Shown: piece after piece, positions 1 through 8,381 of the stretch
Layout: every line of letters begins with the position of its first letter
Position numbering within the stretch: the stretch's first letter is position 1
Source: DLKC01 sp002478885
GTDB taxonomy: Bacteria > Bacteroidota > Bacteroidia > Chitinophagales > Chitinophagaceae
DNA: 64,000 bases
NCBI GenBank assembly: GCA_046329585.1
Contig: JAXLUI010000001.1
Coordinates: forward strand, 248,001 to 312,000
Direction: 5' to 3'
Translations under genes and position numbers: made by a program
The notes under the pieces: generated by a model
Told to the model about the DNA's origin: nothing
What the model saw: only the letters and a program-made list of their open reading frames with translations
Database searches by the model: none

Positions 1-57
1 ATTTCAATTTAACTTTTCTTGCGTCGCACTTTTCAACGTTCACAACACTACGGAGCA
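1..57 (+). repeat. Dispersed ~70-bp element, copy A (truncated by window edge)
   Basis: Core TTGCGTCGCAC at 19-29, with a GGAGCA right box 22 bases later. The left box would lie outside the window. The copy sits just upstream of the VOC gene. This is the family described in the findings (copies A to R). Confidence 0.7.
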
Positions 58-95
58 TATTTTTTTCGTGCTGGCAATTTCAATCATAAATTAAT

Positions 96-473
96 ATGAA
101 AGCAATACTTAACAGCATTATTCTTTTTGTTGGCGATACCAACAAGCTAAAAGAATTTTATTCAACCATATTCGGCTTTGAGGTGCTGGAAGAAATCCCC
201 GGTCAATGGGTGTTATTGAATGCAGGAGCATGTACAATAGGTTTGCATAAAGTTGGCAAAGCGTACGAACCCGCGCCGGGTGTTTTGTTTAAGGCAGAAA
301 GCAATACCAAAACGGTTTTCGAATTAGAAGCAGATATTGCCGGTATGCGCGAAGTATTGTTGAAGGCAAATATCAGCATCGGTGACATTAAATCGTATGA
401 CAATTACGACTACCTGCTTTGTGATGGTGAAGATCCGGAAGGAAACGTTTTTCAGCTTAAGCAGAGAAAATAA
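96..473 (+). CDS. VOC family protein (glyoxalase/bleomycin-resistance fold)
   Basis: A 125-residue protein with the two beta-alpha-beta-beta-beta halves of a vicinal oxygen chelate protein. The N-terminal half has the typical strand, then a KLKEFYSTIFGFEV helix-turn, and the C-terminal half ends with CDGEDPEGNVFQL, the usual closing strand of single-domain VOC proteins. Members of the superfamily bind a metal and act as lyases, dioxygenases or drug-binding proteins. The metal ligands and substrate cannot be assigned with confidence here. The ATG at 96 is the only sensible start. The gene stands alone and converges on the next gene, with a shared terminator at 551-580. Confidence 0.85.
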   Translation: MKAILNSIILFVGDTNKLKEFYSTIFGFEVLEEIPGQWVLLNAGACTIGLHKVGKAYEPAPGVLFKAESNTKTVFELEADIAGMREVLLKANISIGDIKSYDNYDYLLCDGEDPEGNVFQLKQRK

Positions 474-507
474 CAATACTTATGCTTACAAATGATAAAG
501 TGTGGCC

Positions 508-580
508 TGCTTGTGAGCGATGCAGGTAAGCAGGTGCTATTGCGCAAGAAAAGCCCGGCTATTTTTCTAAAGCCGGGCTT
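508..580 (+). repeat. Second dispersed element family, copy S, ending in a terminator
   Basis: The stretch GTGAGCGATGCAGGTAAGC, followed by a TATTGCGCAAGAAAAGCCC segment, matches copies at 25.2, 27.7, 30.5 and 43.4 kb. Here, as at 27.7 kb, it runs directly into a GC-rich hairpin between two convergent genes. Confidence 0.65.
551..580. terminator. Bidirectional rho-independent terminator
   Basis: AAGCCCGGCT at 551-560 pairs perfectly with AGCCGGGCTT at 571-580 around a 10-base loop. It lies between the convergent VOC gene and the gene ending at 622, so it can serve both. The T-runs on either side are short. Confidence 0.8.
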
Positions 581-621
581 ATACTATGATTCATTACCAA
601 TAAATCTGTTGAGTATTCCTA

Positions 622-2910
622 TCACCTTTTCTTAACCCCACCTGCAGGTCTTGCCGCGGGTTTTGGAGCTGGCCGGGCAGCCGGTTTTTGCACAGGCTTC
701 TGGGCCTGGTTGAAGTTATTTGTGCGGTTATTCCCTTTGTCCCTCATTTGCATATCCCGGTTAATGGTGCCCGCTGGTGGCTTTTGACCAGGCTTTGTGT
801 TCGGCATCCTGTTATCAGGCGCCGGCTGCTTATTATTGGTAGGTTTCCAATCTTTAGATTTGTTGTCGCGCTGGTTTATATTACCCTTGTCATCGCGCTG
901 GAAGACGTTACCATCCTTGTCTGCAAAAACATTGTTCTTTGTGTCTGCAGGTTTTGCAACAGGCTTGTTGTTATTGTTAATTCCCGGCTTGTTATTATTG
1001 TTGCCGATACCGCCCTTATTGTTGTTGCCAGGCCTGTTATTGTTATTTATCTTACTGCTTACATTTCCATTATTAACCTTGTTCTTTGTGGTAACACCTT
1101 GTTTGTTATTATAAAGATTGTTGCGGTTATTGCTGTTAATATTAATGTTGTTGTTAATAGTAATATTGTTGTTGCCGTAATGATTACCACCCGGCCTTCC
1201 ATAGTAGCCGCCACCGCCATAATGCGGACGATAATAAGGAGGCCTATACATTGGCGGCCCCCACCAACCACCGCCATAGCCATATCCGTAACCGCCCCCG
1301 AAGTGGAAACCAATATGCATAAACCCTACGTTGAATCCATAGCTGATAGACCAGCCTGTCCACGGGTTGTAACTGAAACCGAAACCCCAGGTACAGGGAC
1401 GTGGATAATAAATGCTACCATACCACGGGCGATAATAGAAGCCCGTTCCGAACACCACCACGGGATCTCCTTGTATATAAGCACCGAGATAGCCTGCGGT
1501 ATATCCCTGTATCGTATATTCAGGAGTTACCTGGTATATATACACAAACTTGGCGCTGTATGCGGCGCTCTTTGCCGGAATGTTTTCTACGTCACGCGGC
1601 CGCTCAGTTGCAACGGCCCATGGACCTTTGGCAGAACTTCCGGTAAACCAAACACCGTTATCAAGCGCGAAGTATTTTCCTCCCGCATCTTTTAAAATGG
1701 TCAGGTTCGAATTCTCGGCAAGCTGAAGCGTGGTACCATCGATCTGGGAGAATTTGGGGTCACCGTCGTACTCCACTTTTACCGTGGCTGTTTTGCGGTC
1801 TACCTTTGCGGTCTGCGGGATCTCCGCATCTATCATTGCTTCCTCAGCCTCGTCGGTGCCGGCAACACTGGCAAGCACTTCGTCCTTGTCTGATCCCGGT
1901 GGTATATTGGAAAAATCTGCGGGCAGTTTATCTGGCTCGTTATAAGTCCACGGCCCGTTTAGTGAAGACGATTTATACCACCTGCCGGAGATAAGAATAT
2001 AAATAAGACTGCTGTTCTTGTCTTTGAAAATATTATCCGTGGAGTTCGATACAAAACTCAACGATGTGCCATCTATCGCCTTATAAGTGGCCTCTCCTTT
2101 CGATTGTATTATTTCGGCGGGAGCAGTGCTCACCACAATGGCTGTTGCCACGGGCTTTTCTGTCGGCTCTTTGCCATCATTGTTTTCTTTTTCCTGCTTT
2201 TTGATCTGGTCGTTGATCGATTTCACTTTTTTCGACATCGTTTTTTCTTCTGTCCAGCCATCGGTAACAGTCGTTGACTTATACCAGATACCACCGTTAT
2301 ACATATTCCATTGGTCTGCCTCCTTAAAGATCAATGCAGGCGTATTAACAACGCGGTCGGCATCGAGGTCTTTGTCCTTTTGTATTTTCGGATCACCATC
2401 AATGATCACTAGTGTAGTGGGCCTAGTAGTGTAAATGATCTTTGGCGGATCGTTGTTATATATTTCAGCATTGGAATGATCTTTTCTTATGGTTGCCACA
2501 AGATCGTCGAGCGAAATATCCATTTCCCATTTTGGAACTTCCACCTGGAGCAACGCAACCAGCTTATCCACTTTCTCCTGGTCGCCGTCTTTCATGCCGT
2601 TGAACTTGGCATTGGTTATTGTAATAGAGTCAATACTCGCAGTGCGGCTATCCTTGTCGGTGGAGATATATGCTTCAAAAAAGATAGCGCCAAAAACGGC
2701 ATCACTCTTGGCTGTTTCATTAACCGATATGGCGCTTCGCCCGGTTATTTTATTCCCCTCAAAATTGTCTGGCTGTGGTTGATATACCGTTGCTTTCCCG
2801 CCAGTCTTAAACGGAACAACCTTGGGCCATTTTGTCTGGCCTACAGACTTTAAACCCAGGAATAACAGCAGCATAACAAGCAATACGCCGCCCTGTTTTC
2901 TACATATCAT
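622..2910 (-). CDS. Secreted Gly/Tyr/Asn-rich repeat protein, function unknown
   Basis: 762 residues with a signal peptide (about residues 5-24, ending KSVGQ). Three similar units follow, each ending in a W-Y/F-x-S/G motif and a G-x-W: near residues 206-219, 308-321 and 418-431 (the clearest is GRWYKSSSLNGPW). Each is preceded by an IDGT-type turn, which suggests a repeated small beta domain. Residues about 465-530 are aromatic and glycine-rich, 535-580 are Gly/Tyr-rich, 580-680 are mostly Asn, and the tail is Pro/Lys/Arg/Ala-rich. Similar proteins are annotated in Bacteroidota and Proteobacteria as carbohydrate-binding family V/XII, which I recall rather than prove. It is probably a cell-surface or periplasmic protein. 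No T9SS sorting domain is visible at the C-terminus. Confidence 0.75.
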   Translation of the reverse strand: MICRKQGGVLLVMLLLFLGLKSVGQTKWPKVVPFKTGGKATVYQPQPDNFEGNKITGRSAISVNETAKSDAVFGAIFFEAYISTDKDSRTASIDSITITNAKFNGMKDGDQEKVDKLVALLQVEVPKWEMDISLDDLVATIRKDHSNAEIYNNDPPKIIYTTRPTTLVIIDGDPKIQKDKDLDADRVVNTPALIFKEADQWNMYNGGIWYKSTTVTDGWTEEKTMSKKVKSINDQIKKQEKENNDGKEPTEKPVATAIVVSTAPAEIIQSKGEATYKAIDGTSLSFVSNSTDNIFKDKNSSLIYILISGRWYKSSSLNGPWTYNEPDKLPADFSNIPPGSDKDEVLASVAGTDEAEEAMIDAEIPQTAKVDRKTATVKVEYDGDPKFSQIDGTTLQLAENSNLTILKDAGGKYFALDNGVWFTGSSAKGPWAVATERPRDVENIPAKSAAYSAKFVYIYQVTPEYTIQGYTAGYLGAYIQGDPVVVFGTGFYYRPWYGSIYYPRPCTWGFGFSYNPWTGWSISYGFNVGFMHIGFHFGGGYGYGYGGGWWGPPMYRPPYYRPHYGGGGYYGRPGGNHYGNNNITINNNININSNNRNNLYNNKQGVTTKNKVNNGNVSSKINNNNRPGNNNKGGIGNNNNKPGINNNNKPVAKPADTKNNVFADKDGNVFQRDDKGNINQRDNKSKDWKPTNNKQPAPDNRMPNTKPGQKPPAGTINRDMQMRDKGNNRTNNFNQAQKPVQKPAARPAPKPAARPAGGVKKR

Positions 2911-2956
2911 AGTTTGCGTTTTTATGTGATCTGATCAGTTCTTTTAAATTTATGTT

Positions 2957-3024
2957 GGCCGGGCAAAAGTACCTGTAGCGTCTTCGTTGCGTCGCACCCT
3001 TATACTGCAAATCTATTACAGGCA
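2957..3024 (+). repeat. Dispersed ~70-bp element, copy B
   Basis: Left box GGCCGGGCA at 2957-2965, core TTGCGTCGCAC at 2987-2997, right box GGCA at 3021-3024. It lies upstream of the 622-2910 gene, between two genes on the minus strand. Confidence 0.8.
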
Positions 3025-3132
3025 AAAAAACAGCACTTATACGTTCATTTTTCGCGTTACCTGCAAGCTAACACATTTCTTAATTGCAGGTCATCAATCT
3101 TCTGCGATAAATGACCTATCCCCGCCAGCTCA

Positions 3133-3702
3133 TTAAAACTTACTGCGCATGCCGTAGGCCGGCTTTTTTACGCTGCCGGCGATCGTTTTCTTTAATATAG
3201 AAAGTATGATCAGTCCTATGCCGGCAGCCAACAATTGAAAACCTACAATCGTACTCACCGCTATGGCGCCTGCCGCAACGTTTGATATAACGGTAAATGC
3301 AGCGATTACAGATAGCAGGCCAATAAAAAATATCACCCGTCCCAAAGCACTCCTATTCCTGTATTGCCAGCCCTGGTATATAAGCCATGCACCTGTTACG
3401 ATCATCCATGTACCTAAAAGATTGGTGATAAGCTGCATGGCGAAACCAATCCGGGCCAGCAGCAAAAGGCCAAACACTGAACTGCCAATGCTCCACAGCA
3501 AACCAGAAGTTTCCCTGTTCTGTTCCCTTGTTACCAATGACCCGCCAATACCAGCAAGGCCTGCTCCGAGTATAAGAACGCTTACCCAGTACGCAATGCT
3601 TAAAAGTGTTACGCCAGGGTGACCGAATACATAAATACTTAATGCAACAAGCAGGATTGCCTGGACGAGTATCACCCACCATTTCCCAGACATTGTTTTC
3701 AT
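3133..3702 (-). CDS. HdeD/DUF308 family membrane protein
   Basis: 189 residues with about six hydrophobic segments arranged in pairs, and a short basic C-terminal tail. Spacing and hydrophobic pattern match the HdeD family (DUF308 repeats), whose E. coli founder is linked to acid resistance at high cell density. The molecular function is unknown. No enzymatic motif is visible. It starts at ATG 3702 and is transcribed alone, with a strong hairpin about 100 bases upstream that closes the arylsulfatase transcript. Confidence 0.8.
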   Translation of the reverse strand: MKTMSGKWWVILVQAILLVALSIYVFGHPGVTLLSIAYWVSVLILGAGLAGIGGSLVTREQNRETSGLLWSIGSSVFGLLLLARIGFAMQLITNLLGTWMIVTGAWLIYQGWQYRNRSALGRVIFFIGLLSVIAAFTVISNVAAGAIAVSTIVGFQLLAAGIGLIILSILKKTIAGSVKKPAYGMRSKF

Positions 3703-3801
3703 GTTGAAAAGTTTTGAGTTTTCGTTAAACCGCTATAAGCAACCAGCCAAAACAACCGGCTGTTACATCACATCCATTACAATGCGCATGAGCCTTGCTG
3801 T

Positions 3802-3844
3802 ATAACAAATCAACGGTCACTTATGGTGACCGTTGATTTGTTAT
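3802..3844 (-). terminator. 19-bp perfect-stem terminator after the arylsulfatase gene
   Basis: ATAACAAATCAACGGTCAC at 3802-3820 is exactly complementary to 3826-3844, leaving a 5-base loop. It begins 40 bases beyond the arylsulfatase stop codon and insulates it from the HdeD-like gene. The stem is longer than any other terminator in the window. Confidence 0.75.
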
Positions 3845-3883
3845 GCTATATACAATTTAATGCGGCCTGCCTTGCGAATATTG

Positions 3884-6286
3884 CTACTCAGCGCCAAATG
3901 CTCTTGCAGCTTCTTTTGACAAATCGTTGTATGTTTCCTTTCCGGTGTTTACCGTAACGAATGCAATAGTGCCGCCTTTGAACTCACCAGGAGATTTATA
4001 CAATTTGCTCACGGGATCGCCACTATCGTAGCCAACACATAAGCCATCACCCACCAATGTGAATTTGCCCACCTGCGCTTTCATAGGACCTTTTGCAACC
4101 GGCTTGCCATTAACATAAAGCTGCATGGTACCAATCGATTCCCCGTGTTCACCTGTTCTTTCCTTGTTGAACTCCATACCAAAGCTGTATTTACCAGGTG
4201 TAATTGGAGTGGGTGAAACCAACTGCTGTTGCGCAATGCCGAGGAAATTATATACGTAGTATAACTTATGATCTTTGATGAACAAACTATGCCCGCCGAA
4301 TCGGGAACCATGTGCAAAGATGACACCTGATGCATTCACATCTTTGATGGTAACGCTGGAGATGATCTTGAAAGACTTGCCCCTTACATTTACAGCAACT
4401 GCTTCAGGAACTGAACTTGTATGCGGATAGTAAGTGTAACTATCCCTTACTTCTTCTTCTGTCGGGCGTTCAATTGTCAAAATTTGTGTTGCGCTGCGGT
4501 CATCGAGCGGATAAGCCTGGTTTTTCTTTGCTTCCTCATCATACAGCTTCTTCAACGCTTCTAATTTTTCAGGATTCTCTTTTGCGAGATCATTGGATTC
4601 GGAACGGTCAACATCTGTATGGTAGAGTTCCCATTTATCCTGGTCAAAATGTCCTTTATCTGTAAGTGGTGCATGCACGGCAACTGCTTTCCAGCCATCC
4701 TGCCAAATAGCACGGGTTCCCAGCATTGTGTAGTATTGAACATGTTTTTGCGTAGGGCCATCTGGTTTAGCGCCGAATGAATACTTCATAGAAACACCTG
4801 ACAAAGGAATTTGTGGTACTCCATGATAAATCGCTGGCATTTCCAATCCGCAGATATCAAGAATAGTTGGAACCAAATCGACTGCATGGTGGTACTGGTT
4901 GCGTGTTTCGCCATGTGCCTTAATACCCTTTGGCCATGTAATCACCAAAGGACATTCTGTACCGCCGGCATAGTTTGAGTAACGTTTGAACATTTTAAAA
5001 GGCGTAGACAGCGCTGCAGCCCATCCGGTAGGATAATGCTCATAAGTATTTGGCCCGCCCAGTTCATTGATCAGCTTCATATTTTCTACCATCTCATCGG
5101 GATAGCCATTGAAAAATTTATTTTCATTTACAGAGCCGCTTGGGCTTCCTTCGCCTGAGGCCCCGTTGTCGGAACAATACATAATTATCGTGTTATCATA
5201 CTGACCGGTAGCTTTAAGATGGGCGATCAACCTGCCTATCTGCACATCTGTATATTCAGAAAATGCCGCATATACTTCGCACAAACGGGAGAATAACTTC
5301 TTTTCATCTGCGGTTAGTTCATTCCATGGGCGCACGAAATCCCCGGGGGCTGCCTGGTCTGTTGGCATTGGATTAAAGTCAGTTAGTTTGGTATCTTTTG
5401 GTAAAATACCTTTTGCAATCATGCGTGGCAAAACCCATTTCCTGTAAGCATCGTAACCATCATCAAACTTGCCTTTATATTTTGCTATATAATCTTTTGG
5501 CGCCTGGTGAGGTGCATGATTTGCCCCGGGGCAGAACCACATAAACCATGGCTTTGAAGGATTGGCAGATTTTTGGTCGCTGATCATTTTGATCGCCTGG
5601 TCTGCAAGATCTTTTGAAAGATGGTACCCTTGTTCAGGCAGGTAAGGTTGTTCAATGGCATGATTATCTTCTGTAAGATCAGGGTAGAATTGATTTGTTT
5701 CACCACCGATAAAGCCATAAAAGCGATCGTAACCTTGCTGCAATGGCCACTGGCTTTTATTAGCTCCTGCAGAAAGATCCGTTTCCGGCACATTATGATC
5801 TTTTCCCAACCAGAACGTACTCCATCCATTGTCATTTAGTATCTGTGCCATGGTTGCGGTTGCTGCCGGCAACTGGCAACTATAACCCGGAAATCCATTA
5901 GCGCCTTCTGTAATAGCGCCCATGCCATTCAGATTATGGTTACGGCCTGTATTAATGCAGGAACGGGTTGGCGAACAAAGCGCAACAGTGTGCCACTGCG
6001 TATAAGTTAAACCATCTGCGGCCAGGGCATCCAGGGTTGGCATGTTTATTCTTCCACCATATGGAGACCATGCTGCAAGGCCGGTATCATCATAGAGAAT
6101 AATCAAAATGTTCGGAGAACCTTCGGGTGCTTTCTTGCGAATGTAGGGACCCCAATCTGCTTTGGAGTCACGCACGTCTACCTTAATGTCACCTTTAAAG
6201 GCGGGCTGCTGTTGTGCCATACCGGCAAAACCAGACAGTACCAGCACTGCAATCAACATCAATGTTGTATTGATTTGGCATTTCAT
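3884..6286 (-). CDS. Secreted arylsulfatase (type I sulfatase)
   Basis: 800 residues with a signal peptide (about 1-24, ending AGMAQ). The sulfatase signature CSPTRS lies at residues 104-109; Cys104 is the residue converted to formylglycine in type I sulfatases. The metal-binding YDDTG motif is at about 65-69 and a second metal site (CSDNGASGEG) lies in the middle of the chain. The length and the C-terminal beta region resemble the large alkaline arylsulfatases such as Pseudomonas AtsA, hydrolysing sulfate esters in the periplasm or at the surface. No sulfatase-maturing enzyme is encoded in this window, so that gene must be elsewhere. It is monocistronic with its own terminator. The substrate is unknown. 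Confidence 0.93.
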   Translation of the reverse strand: MKCQINTTLMLIAVLVLSGFAGMAQQQPAFKGDIKVDVRDSKADWGPYIRKKAPEGSPNILIILYDDTGLAAWSPYGGRINMPTLDALAADGLTYTQWHTVALCSPTRSCINTGRNHNLNGMGAITEGANGFPGYSCQLPAATATMAQILNDNGWSTFWLGKDHNVPETDLSAGANKSQWPLQQGYDRFYGFIGGETNQFYPDLTEDNHAIEQPYLPEQGYHLSKDLADQAIKMISDQKSANPSKPWFMWFCPGANHAPHQAPKDYIAKYKGKFDDGYDAYRKWVLPRMIAKGILPKDTKLTDFNPMPTDQAAPGDFVRPWNELTADEKKLFSRLCEVYAAFSEYTDVQIGRLIAHLKATGQYDNTIIMYCSDNGASGEGSPSGSVNENKFFNGYPDEMVENMKLINELGGPNTYEHYPTGWAAALSTPFKMFKRYSNYAGGTECPLVITWPKGIKAHGETRNQYHHAVDLVPTILDICGLEMPAIYHGVPQIPLSGVSMKYSFGAKPDGPTQKHVQYYTMLGTRAIWQDGWKAVAVHAPLTDKGHFDQDKWELYHTDVDRSESNDLAKENPEKLEALKKLYDEEAKKNQAYPLDDRSATQILTIERPTEEEVRDSYTYYPHTSSVPEAVAVNVRGKSFKIISSVTIKDVNASGVIFAHGSRFGGHSLFIKDHKLYYVYNFLGIAQQQLVSPTPITPGKYSFGMEFNKERTGEHGESIGTMQLYVNGKPVAKGPMKAQVGKFTLVGDGLCVGYDSGDPVSKLYKSPGEFKGGTIAFVTVNTGKETYNDLSKEAARAFGAE

Positions 6287-6828
6287 TGCTTCTTAATTTA
6301 TGTGTTTGAATTATTGGTTAACCGTATTAAGACTGGTTGATTGGCTGTCGCACACTTTACATGGGTTACCGTTGCTTCACAGTTCTATGGGAACCTGCCC
6401 GTTGCTTCACAAGACTTTTACCAGCAGGTAATAATGGAAAATCCCTCTTACCCGCAGACAATCAGAAGGTCAAAAATAAATGAAGCAGCAAAAAAGTACG
6501 CTTAAAAAAAAGGCGGATAGAATTAACTCTACACAAACAGTTTCAATGCGTTAAATGTAAAAGTGGTATTATGTTACCCCATCAGTGCAGGCTCTTGGGT
6601 AGTGATGGAATTACGGCCTACACTTCTGCGACTGCCAATTTCTTTTAGCCAACTGCTTTTGTATGTGAGGATTTGCCGGATAGCAGAAGTGGCTTTATAA
6701 CCCGCAGGGCAATAAAAAAGCCACCTGGTGATGGCTTTATTTTTCGTAGGGAGCGGATTGCTTTGGTGACTCTGTTGCTATAGCAAAGGCTTCTTCAATA
6801 AGCGATGCCTTTACGAACAATAGATATG
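6287..6828. other. Gene-free stretch upstream of the arylsulfatase gene
   Basis: No credible gene. It contains a 12-base direct repeat CGTTGCTTCACA at 6370-6381 and 6400-6411, a CTGTCGCACACTT string near 6346 that looks like a decayed core of the dispersed element, and the terminator at 6712-6745. Confidence 0.6.
6712..6745 (-). terminator. Terminator downstream of the DUF1328 gene
   Basis: AAAGCCA (6717-6723) pairs with TGGCTTT (6732-6738). On the minus strand the stem is followed by a T-rich run. It lies about 90 bases beyond the small membrane protein gene. Confidence 0.65.
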
Positions 6829-7002
6829 CTATTTGGTTTTCCTGAAAATGGTGAAACCCAAAATGGCAACAATAAGCCACAACGCAATAAAGATATAAAA
6901 GATGACCTTGGCGATCGATGCCGCACCTGCAGCAATGCCGGTAAATCCGAAGATACCAGCGATTATGGCGATAATAAAGAAGATCACAGCCCATCTTAAC
7001 AT
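6829..7002 (-). CDS. Small DUF1328/YtjA-like membrane protein (57 aa)
   Basis: Reading the minus strand from ATG at 7002 to TAG at 6829 gives a 57-residue protein that starts MLRWAVIFFIIAIIAGIFGF, has a small Gly/Ala-rich loop, and a second membrane helix ending GFTIFRKTK. This is the size and pattern of the UPF0391/DUF1328 family (E. coli YtjA), small two-helix inner-membrane proteins of unknown function that are often stress-related. It is too short for most gene callers. A terminator follows at 6712-6745. Confidence 0.9.
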   Translation of the reverse strand: MLRWAVIFFIIAIIAGIFGFTGIAAGAASIAKVIFYIFIALWLIVAILGFTIFRKTK

Positions 7003-7197
7003 AACAAAAGATTTTATGGTGAAAAGATCAGTTGACTTTTCACCTGATTCAAAACCTGTGCCTGTAGCATACGGATTGTGCGGGGCAGCATTGATGGGAA
7101 TTTTAAATCTCAGGTAGGCATATTATTCCACATCGGGCCATTCAGGCGGATGCAGCATGACAAACAACGCAGTTGTTACCTGGCATCTCGTTTTGAG

Positions 7198-7266
7198 TTG
7201 CTGATAAAAGCAATGCAGTACAAGCGTGCGACGCAACCGGGCTTAATAGCGGCCCGGCTGACGGGT
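7198..7266 (-). repeat. Dispersed ~70-bp element, copy C
   Basis: Minus-strand copy with core at 7226-7236 (GTGCGACGCAA on the plus strand) and the conserved TGTAC-type arm at 7217-7222. The left and right boxes are poorly conserved. It lies between the MaoC gene and the DUF1328 gene. Confidence 0.7.
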
Positions 7267-7289
7267 TCATAAATAAACCGCGGGAATGG

Positions 7290-7748
7290 TTATTTGAAAT
7301 GATAGAGGAACAAAGCATCTCCAACGAAGGCATGCTTCGGCTGATCTTTAATTTCCAGTTGTATGAACAGCGTGGCCTTGGTAGTGCCGCGCAGGTTAAT
7401 AATCGCCTTTAATGAAACCCGGCACCGCACTTCGCTGTTCACCAGCACGGGCTGCCCGAACTTCAATTGTTCTATACCGTAGTTGACTTCCATTTTAAGA
7501 TTCTGCACATCGCAGATCTGCTTCCAGAAATAGGGAATAAGCGAAAGCGTGAGGTAGCCATGCGCAATGGTATGTTTAAAAGGGCTCTCCCGTTCTGCTC
7601 TTTCCACATCAACGTGAATCCACTGGTGGTCGAGCGTGGCATCGGCAAAATGGTTTATTTGCTCCTGCGTTATTTTGTGCCAGTTGGATACGCCAATTTC
7701 TTTACCCAGGTGTGTTTCGAATTCTGCATGACTTTTTATCACTACCAT
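7290..7748 (-). CDS. MaoC-type (R)-specific enoyl-CoA hydratase
   Basis: 152 residues with a single hot-dog domain. The hydratase-2 region FADATLDHQWIHVD (about residues 34-47) supplies the catalytic Asp40 and His45 pair, followed by a HTIAHGYLTLSL helix typical of MaoC dehydratases. Members hydrate trans-2-enoyl-CoA to (R)-3-hydroxyacyl-CoA in fatty-acid or polyhydroxyalkanoate metabolism. I chose ATG 7748 because the protein then starts MVVIKSHAEFETHLGKE, as in homologues; the open frame upstream to 7823 is lysine-rich and has no domain. It is divergent from the MFS gene. Confidence 0.9.
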   Translation of the reverse strand: MVVIKSHAEFETHLGKEIGVSNWHKITQEQINHFADATLDHQWIHVDVERAERESPFKHTIAHGYLTLSLIPYFWKQICDVQNLKMEVNYGIEQLKFGQPVLVNSEVRCRVSLKAIINLRGTTKATLFIQLEIKDQPKHAFVGDALFLYHFK

Positions 7749-7904
7749 AATGCGGGCTAAGTTAATAATGATTTCTTTTTTAAATAAAGATTTTGATGCG
7801 TTAGTACTAATATTTTTTACCAACCAACCGGTACCTATTCCATTAAAACCGGTGCTTCAGGGCAGCAAGTTCTGGTTGTTATTTTTTTCCGGGCAGTGTT
7901 TATG

Positions 7905-7975
7905 GAGCCGGCAAAGGATCGCCCGGCGGCTGTGGTTGCGTCGCACACTTCAGCGCAGGAACCATTCCCGGGGCA
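7905..7975 (+). repeat. Dispersed ~70-bp element, copy D
   Basis: Left box GAGCCGGCA (7905-7913), core TTGCGTCGCAC (7936-7946), then ACTTCAGCG and right box GGGGCA ending at 7975. It lies between divergent genes. Confidence 0.8.
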
Positions 7976-8070
7976 TTGGTGGGATGAGCCTGTTAAGCGG
8001 CATACCGGCAATTTTTACCGGCGCCCCCCTATAAACTGCAGTAAGGCTTTAACCAACTCCCTACCAACCA

Positions 8071-8103
8071 TCTACCAAGTATCTACCAAGTATCTACCAA
8101 GTA
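8071..8103 (+). repeat. Three perfect tandem copies of TCTACCAAGTA
   Basis: TCTACCAAGTA at 8071-8081, 8082-8092 and 8093-8103, with a degenerate CCCTACCAACCA just before. The 11-base period is close to one DNA turn, so the three copies would face the same side of the helix, as in a multi-site operator. Confidence 0.85.
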
Positions 8104-8381
8104 AGGGCGGGGTCAGGTCGGGGGAAGGGATACGATAACCGTGGAATTTGAGACGGGAGACTTGAAAACGTTAAACGTAAAACGTGAAGTGAGGATAATT
8201 AGCCTGCGGGGCGCAGATCGACCGTAGCATTGCTTAATCATAAAGCATTAAAAGGAAATGCTTTAAAAAAGTACTTATTCCACAGGTGACTAAAAAAATT
8301 ATACACAATCCGTCCTGTTTGGCAACCTCAAATCAAAATGAAGTGGCGGGCGAATTTCTTTATTCTATTTTCGTGAAGCAG

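Larger units (their letters stand above)
7749..8381. other. Divergent intergenic region between maoC-like and MFS genes
   Basis: No gene found. It holds dispersed element copy D, three perfect tandem 11-mers (8071-8103) and an AACGT-rich stretch near 8167-8190. The promoters of both neighbouring genes must lie here. Confidence 0.6.

Noticed and set aside
688..1695. Long plus-strand frame (335 codons) antisense to the 622-2910 gene
   Set aside because: Its codons mirror the Asn/Gly-rich gene on the other strand; no domain, and the minus-strand gene has a signal peptide and repeats.
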